From Opitutia bacterium (GTDB lineage Bacteria; Verrucomicrobiota; Verrucomicrobiia; Opitutales; Opitutaceae), in the NCBI GenBank assembly GCA_003153035.1, contig PMBT01000139.1, positions 1 to 38,443 on the forward strand: a stretch of 38,443 nucleotides of DNA, written 5' to 3'. Below the pieces are notes generated by a model that searched no databases, was not told the origin of the DNA, and was given only the letters and a program-made list of their open reading frames with translations. Within the stretch, counting starts at the first letter, position 1; every line of letters starts with the position of its first letter. The translations under genes were made by a program, and so were the position numbers. Positions 8,681 to 16,944 of this stretch are shown here, in pieces.

Positions 8681-8869
8681 AAGCCGGATGGGTTGGGGGT
8701 GGCTGGAGGGTCCGCGCGAACCTAGAGAAAGCCAACGGCCCCGCAACCATCAACCGCGCCGCCGCAGTTATCAAGCATGCACCTGACCTGGGGTCCTTGG
8801 ACCGGGAAACATCCGGGCTCGCGGGTTCCCATTGACATCCGCGCGCTAAATCCGTTTTGGCATGAAGTG

Positions 8870-9820
8870 ATGGCTGATACCCTGCCCGCTGGCCTCCGCG
8901 TGCGCGAATTGACCAAATGCTACGGTCCGGTCATGGCGGTTCGCGACCTCAGCTTCGACGTGGCCGCCGGCGAGATTTTCGGGCTGCTGGGCCCCAACGG
9001 GGCCGGCAAGACCACGACGCTTGAGTGCATCCTCGGCCTGCGCTGCCCGGATGCCGGCACCATCACCATTGGCGGAATCGACGCGGTGTTGGACCACGAA
9101 CAGGCCATGGAATCCGTCGGGGCACAGCTCCAGGCCGAGATGCTGCAGGACCGGACCACCCCGCGACAGGCGCTGGCACTCGCGGCCTCGTTTTATCGAA
9201 ATCCCGCCAGCATCGACAACTTGCTCCGGGGGTTCGCGCTGATGGCCAAGGCTGATGCCCGGTTTGCGTCGCTTTCCGGAGGCCAGAAGCGGCGGCTGTT
9301 CCTGGCGCTCGCGCTCATCAATAATCCCCAGTTGGTGGTCCTCGACGAACCGACGGCCGGGCTGGATCCGCAGTCGCGCCGGGAGCTTCACCAGATGATC
9401 ACCGGCATGCGGTCGGCCGGACGGTCGATCCTGGTGAGCACCCATAATCTCGAGGAGGCGCATCAGCTGTGCGACCGCATTGGCATTTTGAACGAGGGAC
9501 AGATCGTCGCCCTGGCGCGGCCGGGCGAATTGATCGCCGGCGCCAGCCACCACCCGCGGATCGTCGTGCGGACGGCGAAGCCGCTCACCGCGGCGCAGAT
9601 CCGGTTGCTGCCCGGGGTCGTGAACTGTCAGCCGCGGGCGGAAGGCTGGGTGCTCGAGACCACCGACGTGAACCGGACCGTGGTCGAGCTCGTCAAACGA
9701 TTGGAAGCGGAGGAGAATACGTTGCTGGAACTGCAGATCCACCGGCCTTCGCTGGAAGACGTGTTCATCGAACTGACCGGCCGGGACTGGTCGACCCCGG
9801 CCGTGGAGGACATGGGATGA
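8870..9820 (+). CDS. ABC exporter ATP-binding subunit
   Basis: A 316-residue ATPase of the CcmA/DrrA type that powers a two-component exporter with the next gene. Visible motifs are Walker A (LLGPNGAGKTTT), Q-loop (VGAQLQ), ABC signature (LSGGQKRR), Walker B (LVVLDEPTAGLD) and the switch histidine (VSTHN). A C-terminal domain of about 90 residues follows, as in DrrA-like proteins. I chose the ATG at 8870 (MADTLPAGLRVRELTK); the reading frame is open further upstream to an ATG at 8777, but those 31 residues do not look like part of the family. The stop overlaps the permease start as ATGA. Substrate is unknown. Confidence 0.92.
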   Translation: MADTLPAGLRVRELTKCYGPVMAVRDLSFDVAAGEIFGLLGPNGAGKTTTLECILGLRCPDAGTITIGGIDAVLDHEQAMESVGAQLQAEMLQDRTTPRQALALAASFYRNPASIDNLLRGFALMAKADARFASLSGGQKRRLFLALALINNPQLVVLDEPTAGLDPQSRRELHQMITGMRSAGRSILVSTHNLEEAHQLCDRIGILNEGQIVALARPGELIAGASHHPRIVVRTAKPLTAAQIRLLPGVVNCQPRAEGWVLETTDVNRTVVELVKRLEAEENTLLELQIHRPSLEDVFIELTGRDWSTPAVEDMG

Positions 9821-11151
9821 GCGCGGCACGCATGCTCCCAGGCCTGCTCCGGCATTTCTTCTTCACGCTGGGGCTGAATCTCCGCAACCCGCAGGCGCTG
9901 GTGTACGGCTACCTGGTGCCGGTCTTCTTCCTGCTGGCCTTCGGCAGTGTCTTCCGGAGCGACACGCCGTTGCTCCTGCACCAGATGGGTCAGCTGCTGA
10001 CGATCAGCATTCTCGGCGGCGCGTGCTTCGGCTTGCCCACCGCCCTCGTGGCGGAGCGCGAGCGAGGCGTGTGGCGCCGCTACCGCCTGTTGCCCGTCCC
10101 CACCGGAAGTCTGATTGCCAACACCCTTGCGGTCCGGCTGGTCCTGGTCGCCCTCGCCGCGCTTCTGCAAATCGTCCTGGCCCGGGTGATCTACGGCACC
10201 CCGCTTCCGATGCACCCGGCGCAGGCGGGCCTTGCCTTTCTCTTCGTCGCGGGCGCTTTTCTCGGTTTGGGCCTGTTGATCGCAGCGCTCGCGGATGACG
10301 TGCCGGCGGTCCAGGCACTGGGGCAATGTCTCTTCTTGCCGATGATCATGATCGGCGGCGTAGGAGTGCCGCTGGCGGTGCTGCCCGTCTGGGCGCAGCG
10401 GATCGCCGGGTTCATGCCCGGACGCTACGCGGTGGAGGTTCTCCAGCGCAGTTTCAGCAACCCAGACGGCCTGCGGGGCACCGGCTTCAGTCTGATCGCG
10501 CTCGTGGTGATTGGCGGCGCCGCAGCCTGCATCGGCGTAAAGCGATTCCGCTGGGATATCCGCGAGAATGCCAGCCAGTTTCCCCGGGCCTGGATAACCC
10601 TGGCCTTGCTCTCCTGGGTTGCCGTCGGCCTAGCCGCGTTGCTGACCGGCCGGCTAAAACCGGTGCTGGCGGAGCGGGCGCCGTACGAGACGATCACCGA
10701 AGCCCAGATCGAAAGCATCACCTACGACGACCTGCCCGGAGACGGCGAATTCGTCACGCCGCTGGCTCCGCCATTTAAAGACTCTGGTGACCGTGCCCCG
10801 GTGGACGAACTTGCCGCGAAGCTCCGGACCTGGGCTCCGGGACAGCTGGACGATCCCGGCCAGAGCATCCGCAACCTCGTGTGTGTCGCCGCGGTTGCGG
10901 ACGTGATCCGGGATCCCCGCGAGGGCAAGGTCGCCCGGGCCGTTTACGATCATCTGCGCGCGAACTTTTCCCAAGACCAGCTGCGGCGCGCCTTCGCCTG
11001 GATTGTCCTCTACCCCGAGGACGGCGAGGTGCTCAATAATCTGCCGGAGCTCGGTCTCCGGCGCCATCCGCCCCCGGTCACCGTGCGGAGCCGGAGCGCC
11101 CTGTACGCCCGGAAATTTCTCGGGCGCCTGCTGCACAAGATCACGGACTGA
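9817..11151 (+). CDS. ABC-2 type permease with soluble C-terminal extension
   Basis: A 444-residue membrane subunit partnering the ATPase just upstream (4-base overlap ATGA). The ABC-2 fold is shown by a first helix after the N-terminal amphipathic stretch (ALVYGYLVPVFFLLAFGS), the EREKG-like motif ERERGVWRRYR, and the GVGVPLAVLPVW region, giving six helices up to about residue 245. A further helix (AWITLALLSWVAVGLAAL, about 255-275) is followed by about 165 soluble residues, absent from ordinary ABC-2 permeases. That tail starts ERAPYETITEAQIESITYDDLPGDGEF and looks like a folded helical domain. The permease assignment is firm; the role of the tail is unknown. Confidence 0.88.
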   Translation: MSAARMLPGLLRHFFFTLGLNLRNPQALVYGYLVPVFFLLAFGSVFRSDTPLLLHQMGQLLTISILGGACFGLPTALVAERERGVWRRYRLLPVPTGSLIANTLAVRLVLVALAALLQIVLARVIYGTPLPMHPAQAGLAFLFVAGAFLGLGLLIAALADDVPAVQALGQCLFLPMIMIGGVGVPLAVLPVWAQRIAGFMPGRYAVEVLQRSFSNPDGLRGTGFSLIALVVIGGAAACIGVKRFRWDIRENASQFPRAWITLALLSWVAVGLAALLTGRLKPVLAERAPYETITEAQIESITYDDLPGDGEFVTPLAPPFKDSGDRAPVDELAAKLRTWAPGQLDDPGQSIRNLVCVAAVADVIRDPREGKVARAVYDHLRANFSQDQLRRAFAWIVLYPEDGEVLNNLPELGLRRHPPPVTVRSRSALYARKFLGRLLHKITD

Positions 11152-11335
11152 TGATGGCGCCATTTGACGCCGTGTTCGATGATCTGAATCTCGGCGAGAT
11201 TGTGGTTCCCGTAAACCCTGAGGCGGACTCCATCGCCCACCGTCACCCCCGCCCGCTTGCGAAGGGTCGTTTCGGTGAGATTCCACTTCCTTTCGCCGCT
11301 CGTGATTGGCGCCTTGTCGCCGCACCGTTATAGGT
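11152..11335 (-). pseudogene. possible gene remnant on the minus strand
   Basis: The minus strand from about 11335 down to 11180 reads through a protein-like stretch (TSGERKWNLTETTLRKRAG, then VTVGDGVRLRVYGNHNL and AEIQIIEHGVKWRHH) with high GC at third positions. It is preceded by a stop, lacks an ATG, and then runs into the antisense of the permease gene. It may be a decayed gene fragment or chance. Otherwise the 288 bases between the permease and the next gene show nothing clear. Confidence 0.25.
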
Positions 11336-11439
11336 AACGAAACTACGGGATTCCCACACCCATTTTCCTTGCCATGGTGCTTCCTGATGCTGGTTTCGAT
11401 CTCCAGCCTCGTGGTCAGCCCCCAACCAGGATCCAATCT

Positions 11440-12423
11440 ATGAATAAGAAACACCTGATCACTGCGGCCTTCGCTTTCGGCATGACGCTTGGCCCGTGGA
11501 TGGCCGCGGCTCCGCTGCCGGGCCGGGGCGCCGCCCAGCATCCCTTTCTCTACGCCGGCGAATGGGACACGCGCAAACCGCTCCAGCAATCCATGTTCAT
11601 CGTGCGGGACGGCAAAGTCGTCTGGCAGTATTCCATGCCCCTGCATACCGCGGCGGGCGGCAATCAGGAGTTTGATGACGCCACCCTGCTTCCAGACGGA
11701 AACATCATCTTTTCCCGCATGTCCGGCGCCGGGATGGTGAGTCCGGGCAAGCAGCTGCTCTGGGATTTTCCCGCCCCTCCCGGCACCGAAATCCATTCCA
11801 TCCAATCGGTCGGCCCGGACCGCGTTCTGATCATGCGCAACGGCAATCCCGCCCAGGCGATGATCATCAACACCTCGACTGGGAAGACCGAGAAGGAGAT
11901 TCCGATTCCGACGCCGGTCACCGGCACCCACGGGCAGTTCCGGCACATTCGCATGACGCCGGCCGGCACCCTGCTGGTACCGCACCTTGGCGAGGGCAAA
12001 GTCGTTGAATACGATCTGGGAGGCAGGGCGCTCTGGTCGGTTGAGGCCAAGTCGCCCTGGTCCGCCATCCGGCTCAAGAATGGCAACACGCTGATCGCCG
12101 GGGATTGGAGCGGCTACGTTCGCGAGGTGAATCCGCAGGGCGAGACCGTCTGGGAGATCACCCAGAAAGACGTGCCGGACTTCAAGTTTTTCAACCTGCA
12201 AACCGCCAACCGGCTCGCGAACGGCAACACCGTGATCTGCAACTGGTGCGCCGGGAACAACAAGACGGAAGAGTGGGCGGACACCGTGCAGGTCTTCGAA
12301 GTCACGCCGGAGAAGAAGGTCGTCTGGGCGCTTTCCTCATGGAAAGACCCCGACCTCGGCCCGGCCACCTCCATCCAGCTTCTCGACGAGCCGGGCGGCG
12401 AAACTGCTGACTCCCAGCGCTAG
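11440..12423 (+). CDS. exported PQQ/ASST-like beta-propeller protein
   Basis: A 327-residue secreted or periplasmic propeller. The ATG at 11440 opens a clear signal peptide (MNKKHLITAAFAFGMTLG...). Repeated blade segments include DGKVVWQYSMP, DATLLPDGNIIFSRMSG, GKQLLWDF, GTLLVPHLGEGKVVEYD, GRALWSVEAKSPWSAIRLKNGNTLIAGD and NGNTVICNW, the pattern seen in PQQ-binding-like and arylsulfotransferase-like propellers. The catalytic residues of true arylsulfotransferases cannot be confirmed, and at this length it is shorter than those enzymes. It is transcribed alone; the next gene is convergent. A structural or binding role is as likely as catalysis. Confidence 0.75.
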   Translation: MNKKHLITAAFAFGMTLGPWMAAAPLPGRGAAQHPFLYAGEWDTRKPLQQSMFIVRDGKVVWQYSMPLHTAAGGNQEFDDATLLPDGNIIFSRMSGAGMVSPGKQLLWDFPAPPGTEIHSIQSVGPDRVLIMRNGNPAQAMIINTSTGKTEKEIPIPTPVTGTHGQFRHIRMTPAGTLLVPHLGEGKVVEYDLGGRALWSVEAKSPWSAIRLKNGNTLIAGDWSGYVREVNPQGETVWEITQKDVPDFKFFNLQTANRLANGNTVICNWCAGNNKTEEWADTVQVFEVTPEKKVVWALSSWKDPDLGPATSIQLLDEPGGETADSQR

Positions 12424-12705
12424 CCCGGGCTGGCCTCAGACCTAATCGGTGCGCGGCAGGTAGATCAGTTCAATGCCCTGGCCATTCCGGGGATCGAGAT
12501 TCCGCGAATACCGCCCCAAGCCGGCGCAACTGGAGGTTTTCGCGGCCTTCGGACAAGATTTCAGATCCAGCCCGCTCCAGACACAGGTGAAAAGCAAGCG
12601 GAGAGGAACTCCGGGGCGCCGCGAGTCCGGATCTATGAACGGATACAAGAAAACCGCGCCGGTTTTGGACTGACGCGGTTTGAGGAGCTCTTGCGGTCCG
12701 GGTGG
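12424..12705. other. intergenic region, convergent genes
   Basis: Holds a terminator-like hairpin (12650-12666, listed separately) and, on the minus strand, a short open frame (12648 to 12442, TTG start, 68 codons) ending RNLDPRNGQGIELIYLPRTD. The ending looks protein-like but the frame has no ATG and no recognisable family; it may be a remnant. Confidence 0.3.
12650..12666 (-). terminator. terminator-like hairpin after the peroxiredoxin gene
   Basis: AAAACCG-CGC-CGGTTTT is a perfect 7-bp stem with a 3-base loop. On the minus strand it lies about 40 bases after the peroxiredoxin stop and ends in TTTTCTTG. It could also serve transcripts coming from the plus-strand propeller gene. Confidence 0.55.
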
Positions 12706-13239
12706 TCACCCACCCAGGTTTGCCAGGGCTTTCAGCACGTCCGCCGCGTGGTCCTTGGTCGCGGCTTTCAGGTCGCGCCAGACGATCTTGCCTTCCTTGT
12801 TGATCAGAAACGATTCCCGCATCGCACGCAGGCCCGTTCCCCATTGTTCGCTGAGCGGCACACCGAAGGCGTTGATGACCGTGTGGTCCTTGTCAGTGAT
12901 GAGTGTGAACGGGAAGTGGTTCTTTTCCTTGAACGCCTTTTGCGTGGCCTGGTCATCGGTGCTCACCCCGATCACTGTCACGCCCTTGCCGGTCAGGTCC
13001 TGATACGCATCGCGCAAGCTGCAACCCTGGGCGGTGCAATCGTGCGAGTCCGCCAGGGGATAGAAATAAACGAGCGTGTAGCCATTGGGGTAGACGGTTC
13101 CGAGATCAAGCTTGGCGCCGGTTTCAGTGAGGCCGGTGACAGCGGGGGCCTGCGCGCCAACGGCCAGCGGATCGGCCCGGCTGGTGGCGCACACGGTGAA
13201 TAAACCTAGGGTGACGAGGAGACCAAGTGAGGTACGCAT
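12706..13239 (-). CDS. exported peroxiredoxin, BCP/PrxQ type
   Basis: A 177-residue thiol peroxidase that reduces peroxides. The peroxidatic Cys68 and the resolving Cys73 sit in HDCTAQGCSLRD, the CxxxxC arrangement of the PrxQ/BCP group. Other family segments are LVYFYPLADS, VTVIGVSTDD, FKEKNHFPFTLITDKD, and FLINKEGKIVWRD. Residues 1-22 form a signal peptide (LGLLVTLGLFTVCATSRA), so the enzyme is expected in the periplasm. It has its own transcription unit; no thioredoxin-like partner is adjacent. The family is firm. Confidence 0.93.
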   Translation of the reverse strand: MRTSLGLLVTLGLFTVCATSRADPLAVGAQAPAVTGLTETGAKLDLGTVYPNGYTLVYFYPLADSHDCTAQGCSLRDAYQDLTGKGVTVIGVSTDDQATQKAFKEKNHFPFTLITDKDHTVINAFGVPLSEQWGTGLRAMRESFLINKEGKIVWRDLKAATKDHAADVLKALANLGG

Positions 13240-13415
13240 GGAGGAATGTTAGCTGGGAAGGGCGCTTGCGCAAATGACACCCCAACGAACTGGCGGGCTC
13301 CATCGGTGCAAGACGGTGAAGGATGGAAGGCCCGGAACATGACCGGGCAGGCAATTCTCAAACAAGAAACGCCAATGAGTGCAAGCCATTGGCTTCGGAT
13401 GGCGGCCGATCATCC

Positions 13416-13443
13416 AAGGGCGGCGGTTAGAACCACCGCCCTT
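13416..13443. terminator. hairpin at the end of the Ton operon
   Basis: AAGGGCGGCGGTT and AACCACCGCCCTT pair as a 13-bp stem with one mismatch and a 3-base loop. On the minus strand the hairpin starts at the stop codon of the last Ton-operon gene. It lacks a clear U-tract on that strand and is followed by ATTCTTT on the plus strand. The rest of 13240-13441 shows only a weak GCCCGG/CCGGGC hairpin. Confidence 0.5.
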
Positions 13444-14374
13444 ATTCTTTCGTCGCTGGCTCGTAACCCAGCACTTTGGGGTCGCCCAAAATGACCTTGG
13501 TGTCGCGCAGGGGTTTGCGAATCAGCCCACTGCTGTCCTGCCCAAAATAGCGCGAAGCGTACTGCGCCATCGCCAACAGATCCTTGCCGAAATCATGGCC
13601 GCGTTCGCGGATGCTGAAGCGGGTTTCCCAGAGCAGCTTCCTTTGTTTGCGCTGCCAGAGCTCCTGGAAATCGTAAGCCAGCAGGACCACGAAGTACCGG
13701 TTCTCCTCCACATCTTCGAGCAGGTCCTTCTGGCGGAACTCGCGGGGCGTGCCTTTGTAGTCCGCCATCCTGGTCAGTTCTGGCAGGTAACCGAGGACCT
13801 TGGCATTCTCGATGTTCTGCTGGTCGCGTTGTCGGTTCGCGATGTGGATCAGCATGTCGGCCTGAGCATCTGCACTCCAACTGTTCTCCTCCAAAGCCCA
13901 AAACTCCTGTTGATCGCCGGTGCCGACCTGGCCAGCGCCCCCTTTGGGTGGCTTTGGCCTTGGTGGCAGCGGCGGGGGGATAAGGGCGTGTGCATTCTGG
14001 TACAAGGCGGAGGAAGAGGCCCCGCCGTTGTCATTGGCGCCGCTGGTCGTTCCCCAGTACACCATGATCAAGAGGTTGGTCTGCCGCGGATCCTTGCCTG
14101 ATAGATAATTCTTCCCGGCCAGCGTGGGGGCAATCAGGCGCGCAAGGTCGAGGAAGCGCAGTTTGTCGATCGTAAAGTCGTTGAGCGATCCACCCCACGA
14201 GCCACCCTCGCCGAAGGCATAGGTTTCGGATTTGAATGAGCCGTCGGGCAAGGTGGTCCGGGTGTAGGCAGGACTCACAGCCGAATACACAGCGACAATC
14301 CCGCCGTCGTTACCGCACAGCGCCGCCGGAGCCAGAAGCAGCGCTCCCGCGACCACGAATAGATTCCGGATCAT
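13442..14374 (-). CDS. exported protein of unknown function, last gene of the Ton operon
   Basis: 310 residues with a signal peptide (LFVVAGALLLAPAALCG). The N-terminal half contains FGEGGSWGGSL and a segment KLRFLDLARLIAPTLAG, then a proline-rich linker (LIPPPLPPRPKPPKGG, about 130-147), then a helical C-terminal half with many charged residues (RYFVVLLAYDFQELW, SIRERGHDFGKDL, MAQYASRYFG). I do not recognise a family. Its ATG lies six bases after the stop of the upstream TonB_C-like paralogue and a hairpin follows it directly, so it closes the nine-gene operon driven by the sigma-54 promoter at 22342-22357. A periplasmic accessory role to the Ton complex is inferred from position only. Confidence 0.75.
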   Translation of the reverse strand: MIRNLFVVAGALLLAPAALCGNDGGIVAVYSAVSPAYTRTTLPDGSFKSETYAFGEGGSWGGSLNDFTIDKLRFLDLARLIAPTLAGKNYLSGKDPRQTNLLIMVYWGTTSGANDNGGASSSALYQNAHALIPPPLPPRPKPPKGGAGQVGTGDQQEFWALEENSWSADAQADMLIHIANRQRDQQNIENAKVLGYLPELTRMADYKGTPREFRQKDLLEDVEENRYFVVLLAYDFQELWQRKQRKLLWETRFSIRERGHDFGKDLLAMAQYASRYFGQDSSGLIRKPLRDTKVILGDPKVLGYEPATKE

Positions 14375-14380
14375 GACTTC

Positions 14381-15616
14381 TTAGAAAGTGAGGCTGTCGA
14401 AGTTCAACCGGGCGACCCCGTCCACGGCCCGGCCCTTGTCGAGCGCGGGATTGAAGCGGATATCCCTGATGACAGACAGAAGGTAGGAGTCATCCGCCTT
14501 TTGCGCACAGGCCTCGTCGAGAAAAACCTCCCCCGGGAGGCCGTCTTTGGACACTTTCACAAAAAAGGTGTGGGCGAACTGCGCGCTCGTCAGCCGGGAG
14601 CGCAGATCGGCCGGCAGCTTGCCCATGGCCGCGGTCGGCGGAAGCGTCGCCTCCTTGTGGCTGCTGACATAATCGATCTTCAGGTACAGGAAGGCCTCGT
14701 CCCGCGTCAGTGGCACCCGCTTGTCCGCCACGTTGGTCGCCAGTTCCTGGCCGCGGTCGTAGAGGTGGAGCTTGAAATTCAACAGTTCGAACCCCGGAGG
14801 GAGCCCGCCCTGCAGCAACCGGACCTTGCGGGGTTTGCTGTCGATCGGTTCCAGCGTCCGGGCGTAGATCCAGTTGTGGGCGATGCCCGGCCGTTCGTCG
14901 CGTTCGCGATACTGCGCGACAATCACCACGTAGGGGCTGTTCAGCGGCTGGGGCGACGCGACCTCGAACGTCACGTCCATCGCATCAAACAGCTTCTTCG
15001 CCAGCTCCTCCTGCAGTTTTGCGGAGTAGGATCCGACGTTGTTGAAGTCCGATCCCTCCGCCGACAAGGCGGACGAGTAGCTCGCCGACACCGAGTTGGC
15101 CTGCTGCTGAACCTGGGCAACGATGTTGGCCGGCGATCCGCTGCTTTTGGCGATCCCAAGATCCCGTTGCGCCATGGTACTTCCCATCGCGGCCTGGCTG
15201 GACTGGAGATGGGTCGCCCCGCCGGGCTGTTCGCGAACGAACTTCTTGACGGGATCATTGGCCGGCGAGTACGCCCGCTCGCCCTTGAGATCCCCGATGG
15301 TGGCAGAGTTCTCGGTGAGCTTCAGTGACTGTTGGATCCTGAACTCGACCGGCGCCTGATTCATCGGGACGAGGACCTCCTCTCCATTCACTTTGATCAC
15401 AAACGATCCGCCCGAGACGTCCTGCACACGATGAAAGACCTTATTCGACTGGACGTCAAAATCCGCCCCCATGAACAGGGTGTGCGTCCTGGCTTCCGCC
15501 TCCGCCCCGGCCGGCGCGCCGGAGGAAAGGGAGGCCAGGACCATGCAGAGGCCAACGAAGAGAAGGCCGCCCGCCGCCGCGGCACCAGGAGGACGGACGC
15601 GGCGTGGTGAGCTCAT
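14381..15616 (-). CDS. exported protein with C-terminal TonB_C-like domain, paralogue A
   Basis: 411 residues, clearly paralogous over its whole length to the gene directly upstream (15690-16940). An N-terminal hydrophobic segment (about 12-35) is a signal peptide or anchor. A beta-rich N-terminal region shares TLFMGADFDVQ, VQDVSGGSFVIKV, LKLTEN and KGERAYSPANDP with its twin. The middle (about 140-215) is variable and Q/S/A-rich. The C-terminal half contains SPYVVIVAQYRERD, NWIYARTLEPID, LYDRGQELATN. The last 65 residues (FFVKVSKDGLPGEVFL, IRDIRFNPALDKGRAV) match the TonB C-terminal domain pattern. It probably works in the periplasm with the Ton complex. The hit to TonB_C is by eye; the rest is unassigned. 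Confidence 0.75.
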   Translation of the reverse strand: MSSPRRVRPPGAAAAGGLLFVGLCMVLASLSSGAPAGAEAEARTHTLFMGADFDVQSNKVFHRVQDVSGGSFVIKVNGEEVLVPMNQAPVEFRIQQSLKLTENSATIGDLKGERAYSPANDPVKKFVREQPGGATHLQSSQAAMGSTMAQRDLGIAKSSGSPANIVAQVQQQANSVSASYSSALSAEGSDFNNVGSYSAKLQEELAKKLFDAMDVTFEVASPQPLNSPYVVIVAQYRERDERPGIAHNWIYARTLEPIDSKPRKVRLLQGGLPPGFELLNFKLHLYDRGQELATNVADKRVPLTRDEAFLYLKIDYVSSHKEATLPPTAAMGKLPADLRSRLTSAQFAHTFFVKVSKDGLPGEVFLDEACAQKADDSYLLSVIRDIRFNPALDKGRAVDGVARLNFDSLTF

Positions 15617-15689
15617 GGCATTGCGGTCAGAATTCGTTGGTCAGGGCGTGGCGTTGATCGTGCACCGGCTCTTGAACGCAAGAAACAAC

Positions 15690-16940
15690 CTACGGACGGA
15701 CGCCGGTCAGGTTCATTCGGTAGACGCCCTCGACGGCCTTTCCCTTGTCGAGCGCCGGTTGAAAGCGCAGGTCCATGATCGCCGACCGGACGGAGAGATC
15801 GGCCACCTTCCGCGAACAAGACCCGTCGACGAAAGCCTCGACCGGGAGGCCGTCTTTGGAGACTTGTACGAACAGGGCCGGGACCGCCTGGTCGCCTGTC
15901 AGTCGCGTGCGGATATCGGCCGGCAGTTTGCCCATGGCCGCATCGGGCGGAAGCGTGGCGCCCTTGTGGCTGCTAAGATATTCAATCTTCAGATACTGAA
16001 AGGCCTCGTCCCGCGTGAGCGGCACGCGCTTATCCGCCACATTCGTCGCCAATTCCTGGCCGCGGTCATAGAGATGGACTTTGAAGTCGTCCACCTCGAA
16101 ACCCGCCGGGAACCCCCCCTGCATCACCCGGACCTTTCTGGGCGTATGGTCGATCGGGTCCAGCGCCTTGGCGTAGATCCAGTTCCGGGACGTGCCTGGT
16201 TTGCCGTCACGTTCGTGATAGCGGGTAATGATCACCACGTAGGGGCTGGCCACCGGTTTTTCCGAGGACACCTCGAACGTCACGTCCATCGCGTCGTAGA
16301 GCTCCTGCGCCAGCTCGCGCTGCATTTTTGCTGCATAGACTCCGACACTGTTGAAGTCCGATCTGCTCGCAAAGGCGGCGTCGGCGGCCGTCTGGGCCTG
16401 GGCATTTGCATCCCTTGAGTATTCCACACCCAATCCTCCTCCGGCCACATTCGCTGTTCCGCCTCCGGCGGCGGCGGTCGCGGCATTGGCGACCACCATC
16501 GCGTTGCCCGCGGCCTTGCCGTAGGCGGCGTCGCCGGCCCAACCGGGCTGCTCCTTGCTGAATTTCCTGTAGGGATCGTTCGCGGGCGTGTAGGCCCGTT
16601 CGCCCTTGAGCTTGTCGATGGTGGCGGAGTCCTCGGTGAGCTTGAGCGATTGCTGGACCCTGAGGGTGATCGGACCCCCGTTCATGGGGACGGCGACTTC
16701 CTTCCCTTTTGCCCTGACAATGAAGGCGCTGCCCGAGACATCCCGGACCCGGTTATAGTCCTGGTTCAACTGGAGATCAAGGTCGGCCCCCATATAGAGG
16801 ATGTGCGTCTTGGGTTCGGTGGCGGCCGGGGCCGGTGCGTCGGCGGCGGCAAGAAGCGCGGGGGCACAGACGGTCGCAAGGAGCGGAATCCAGGCGACGA
16901 GCGCCCCGGCGGAACAGCGGCGGAACAATGTGGCTTTCAT
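15690..16940 (-). CDS. exported protein with C-terminal TonB_C-like domain, paralogue B
   Basis: 416 residues, tandem paralogue of the next gene, separated from it by 73 bases, the only sizeable gap in the operon. A signal peptide covers about 1-33 (LVAWIPLLATVCAPALLAAADA). The shared N-terminal region begins KTHILYMGADLDLQLN, the middle is Ala/Gly-rich low complexity (about 145-185) and differs from the twin, and the C-terminal half shares YVVIITRYHERD, NWIYAKALDPID, HLYDRGQELATNVADKRV. The final 70 residues (LFVQVSKDGLPVEAFV, IMDLRFQPALDKGKAV) match the TonB C-terminal domain. The ATG at 16940 lies four bases after the TPR gene. The exact role is unknown. Confidence 0.75.
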   Translation of the reverse strand: MKATLFRRCSAGALVAWIPLLATVCAPALLAAADAPAPAATEPKTHILYMGADLDLQLNQDYNRVRDVSGSAFIVRAKGKEVAVPMNGGPITLRVQQSLKLTEDSATIDKLKGERAYTPANDPYRKFSKEQPGWAGDAAYGKAAGNAMVVANAATAAAGGGTANVAGGGLGVEYSRDANAQAQTAADAAFASRSDFNSVGVYAAKMQRELAQELYDAMDVTFEVSSEKPVASPYVVIITRYHERDGKPGTSRNWIYAKALDPIDHTPRKVRVMQGGFPAGFEVDDFKVHLYDRGQELATNVADKRVPLTRDEAFQYLKIEYLSSHKGATLPPDAAMGKLPADIRTRLTGDQAVPALFVQVSKDGLPVEAFVDGSCSRKVADLSVRSAIMDLRFQPALDKGKAVEGVYRMNLTGVRP

Positions 16941-16944
16941 GATT

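Noticed and set aside
8832-8860. Sigma-70 promoter with TTGACA before the ABC exporter
   Set aside because: TTGACA at 8832-8837 is a perfect -35, but no acceptable -10 lies 16-18 bases downstream.
10654-12201. Minus-strand open frame of 515 codons across the permease and propeller genes
   Set aside because: It spans two real plus-strand genes and the gap between them and has no protein-like features except the short stretch noted as a possible remnant.
12442-12648. A 68-codon minus-strand gene between the propeller and peroxiredoxin genes
   Set aside because: It relies on a TTG start inside a terminator-like hairpin zone, has no ribosome binding site and no recognisable family, so I describe it only as a possible remnant.
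15471-16418. Plus-strand open frame of 315 codons inside the tandem paralogues
   Set aside because: The repeated look of this frame (DGEIG, RERHALIRHIRRQFLAAV) is only the antisense image of the two paralogous genes.
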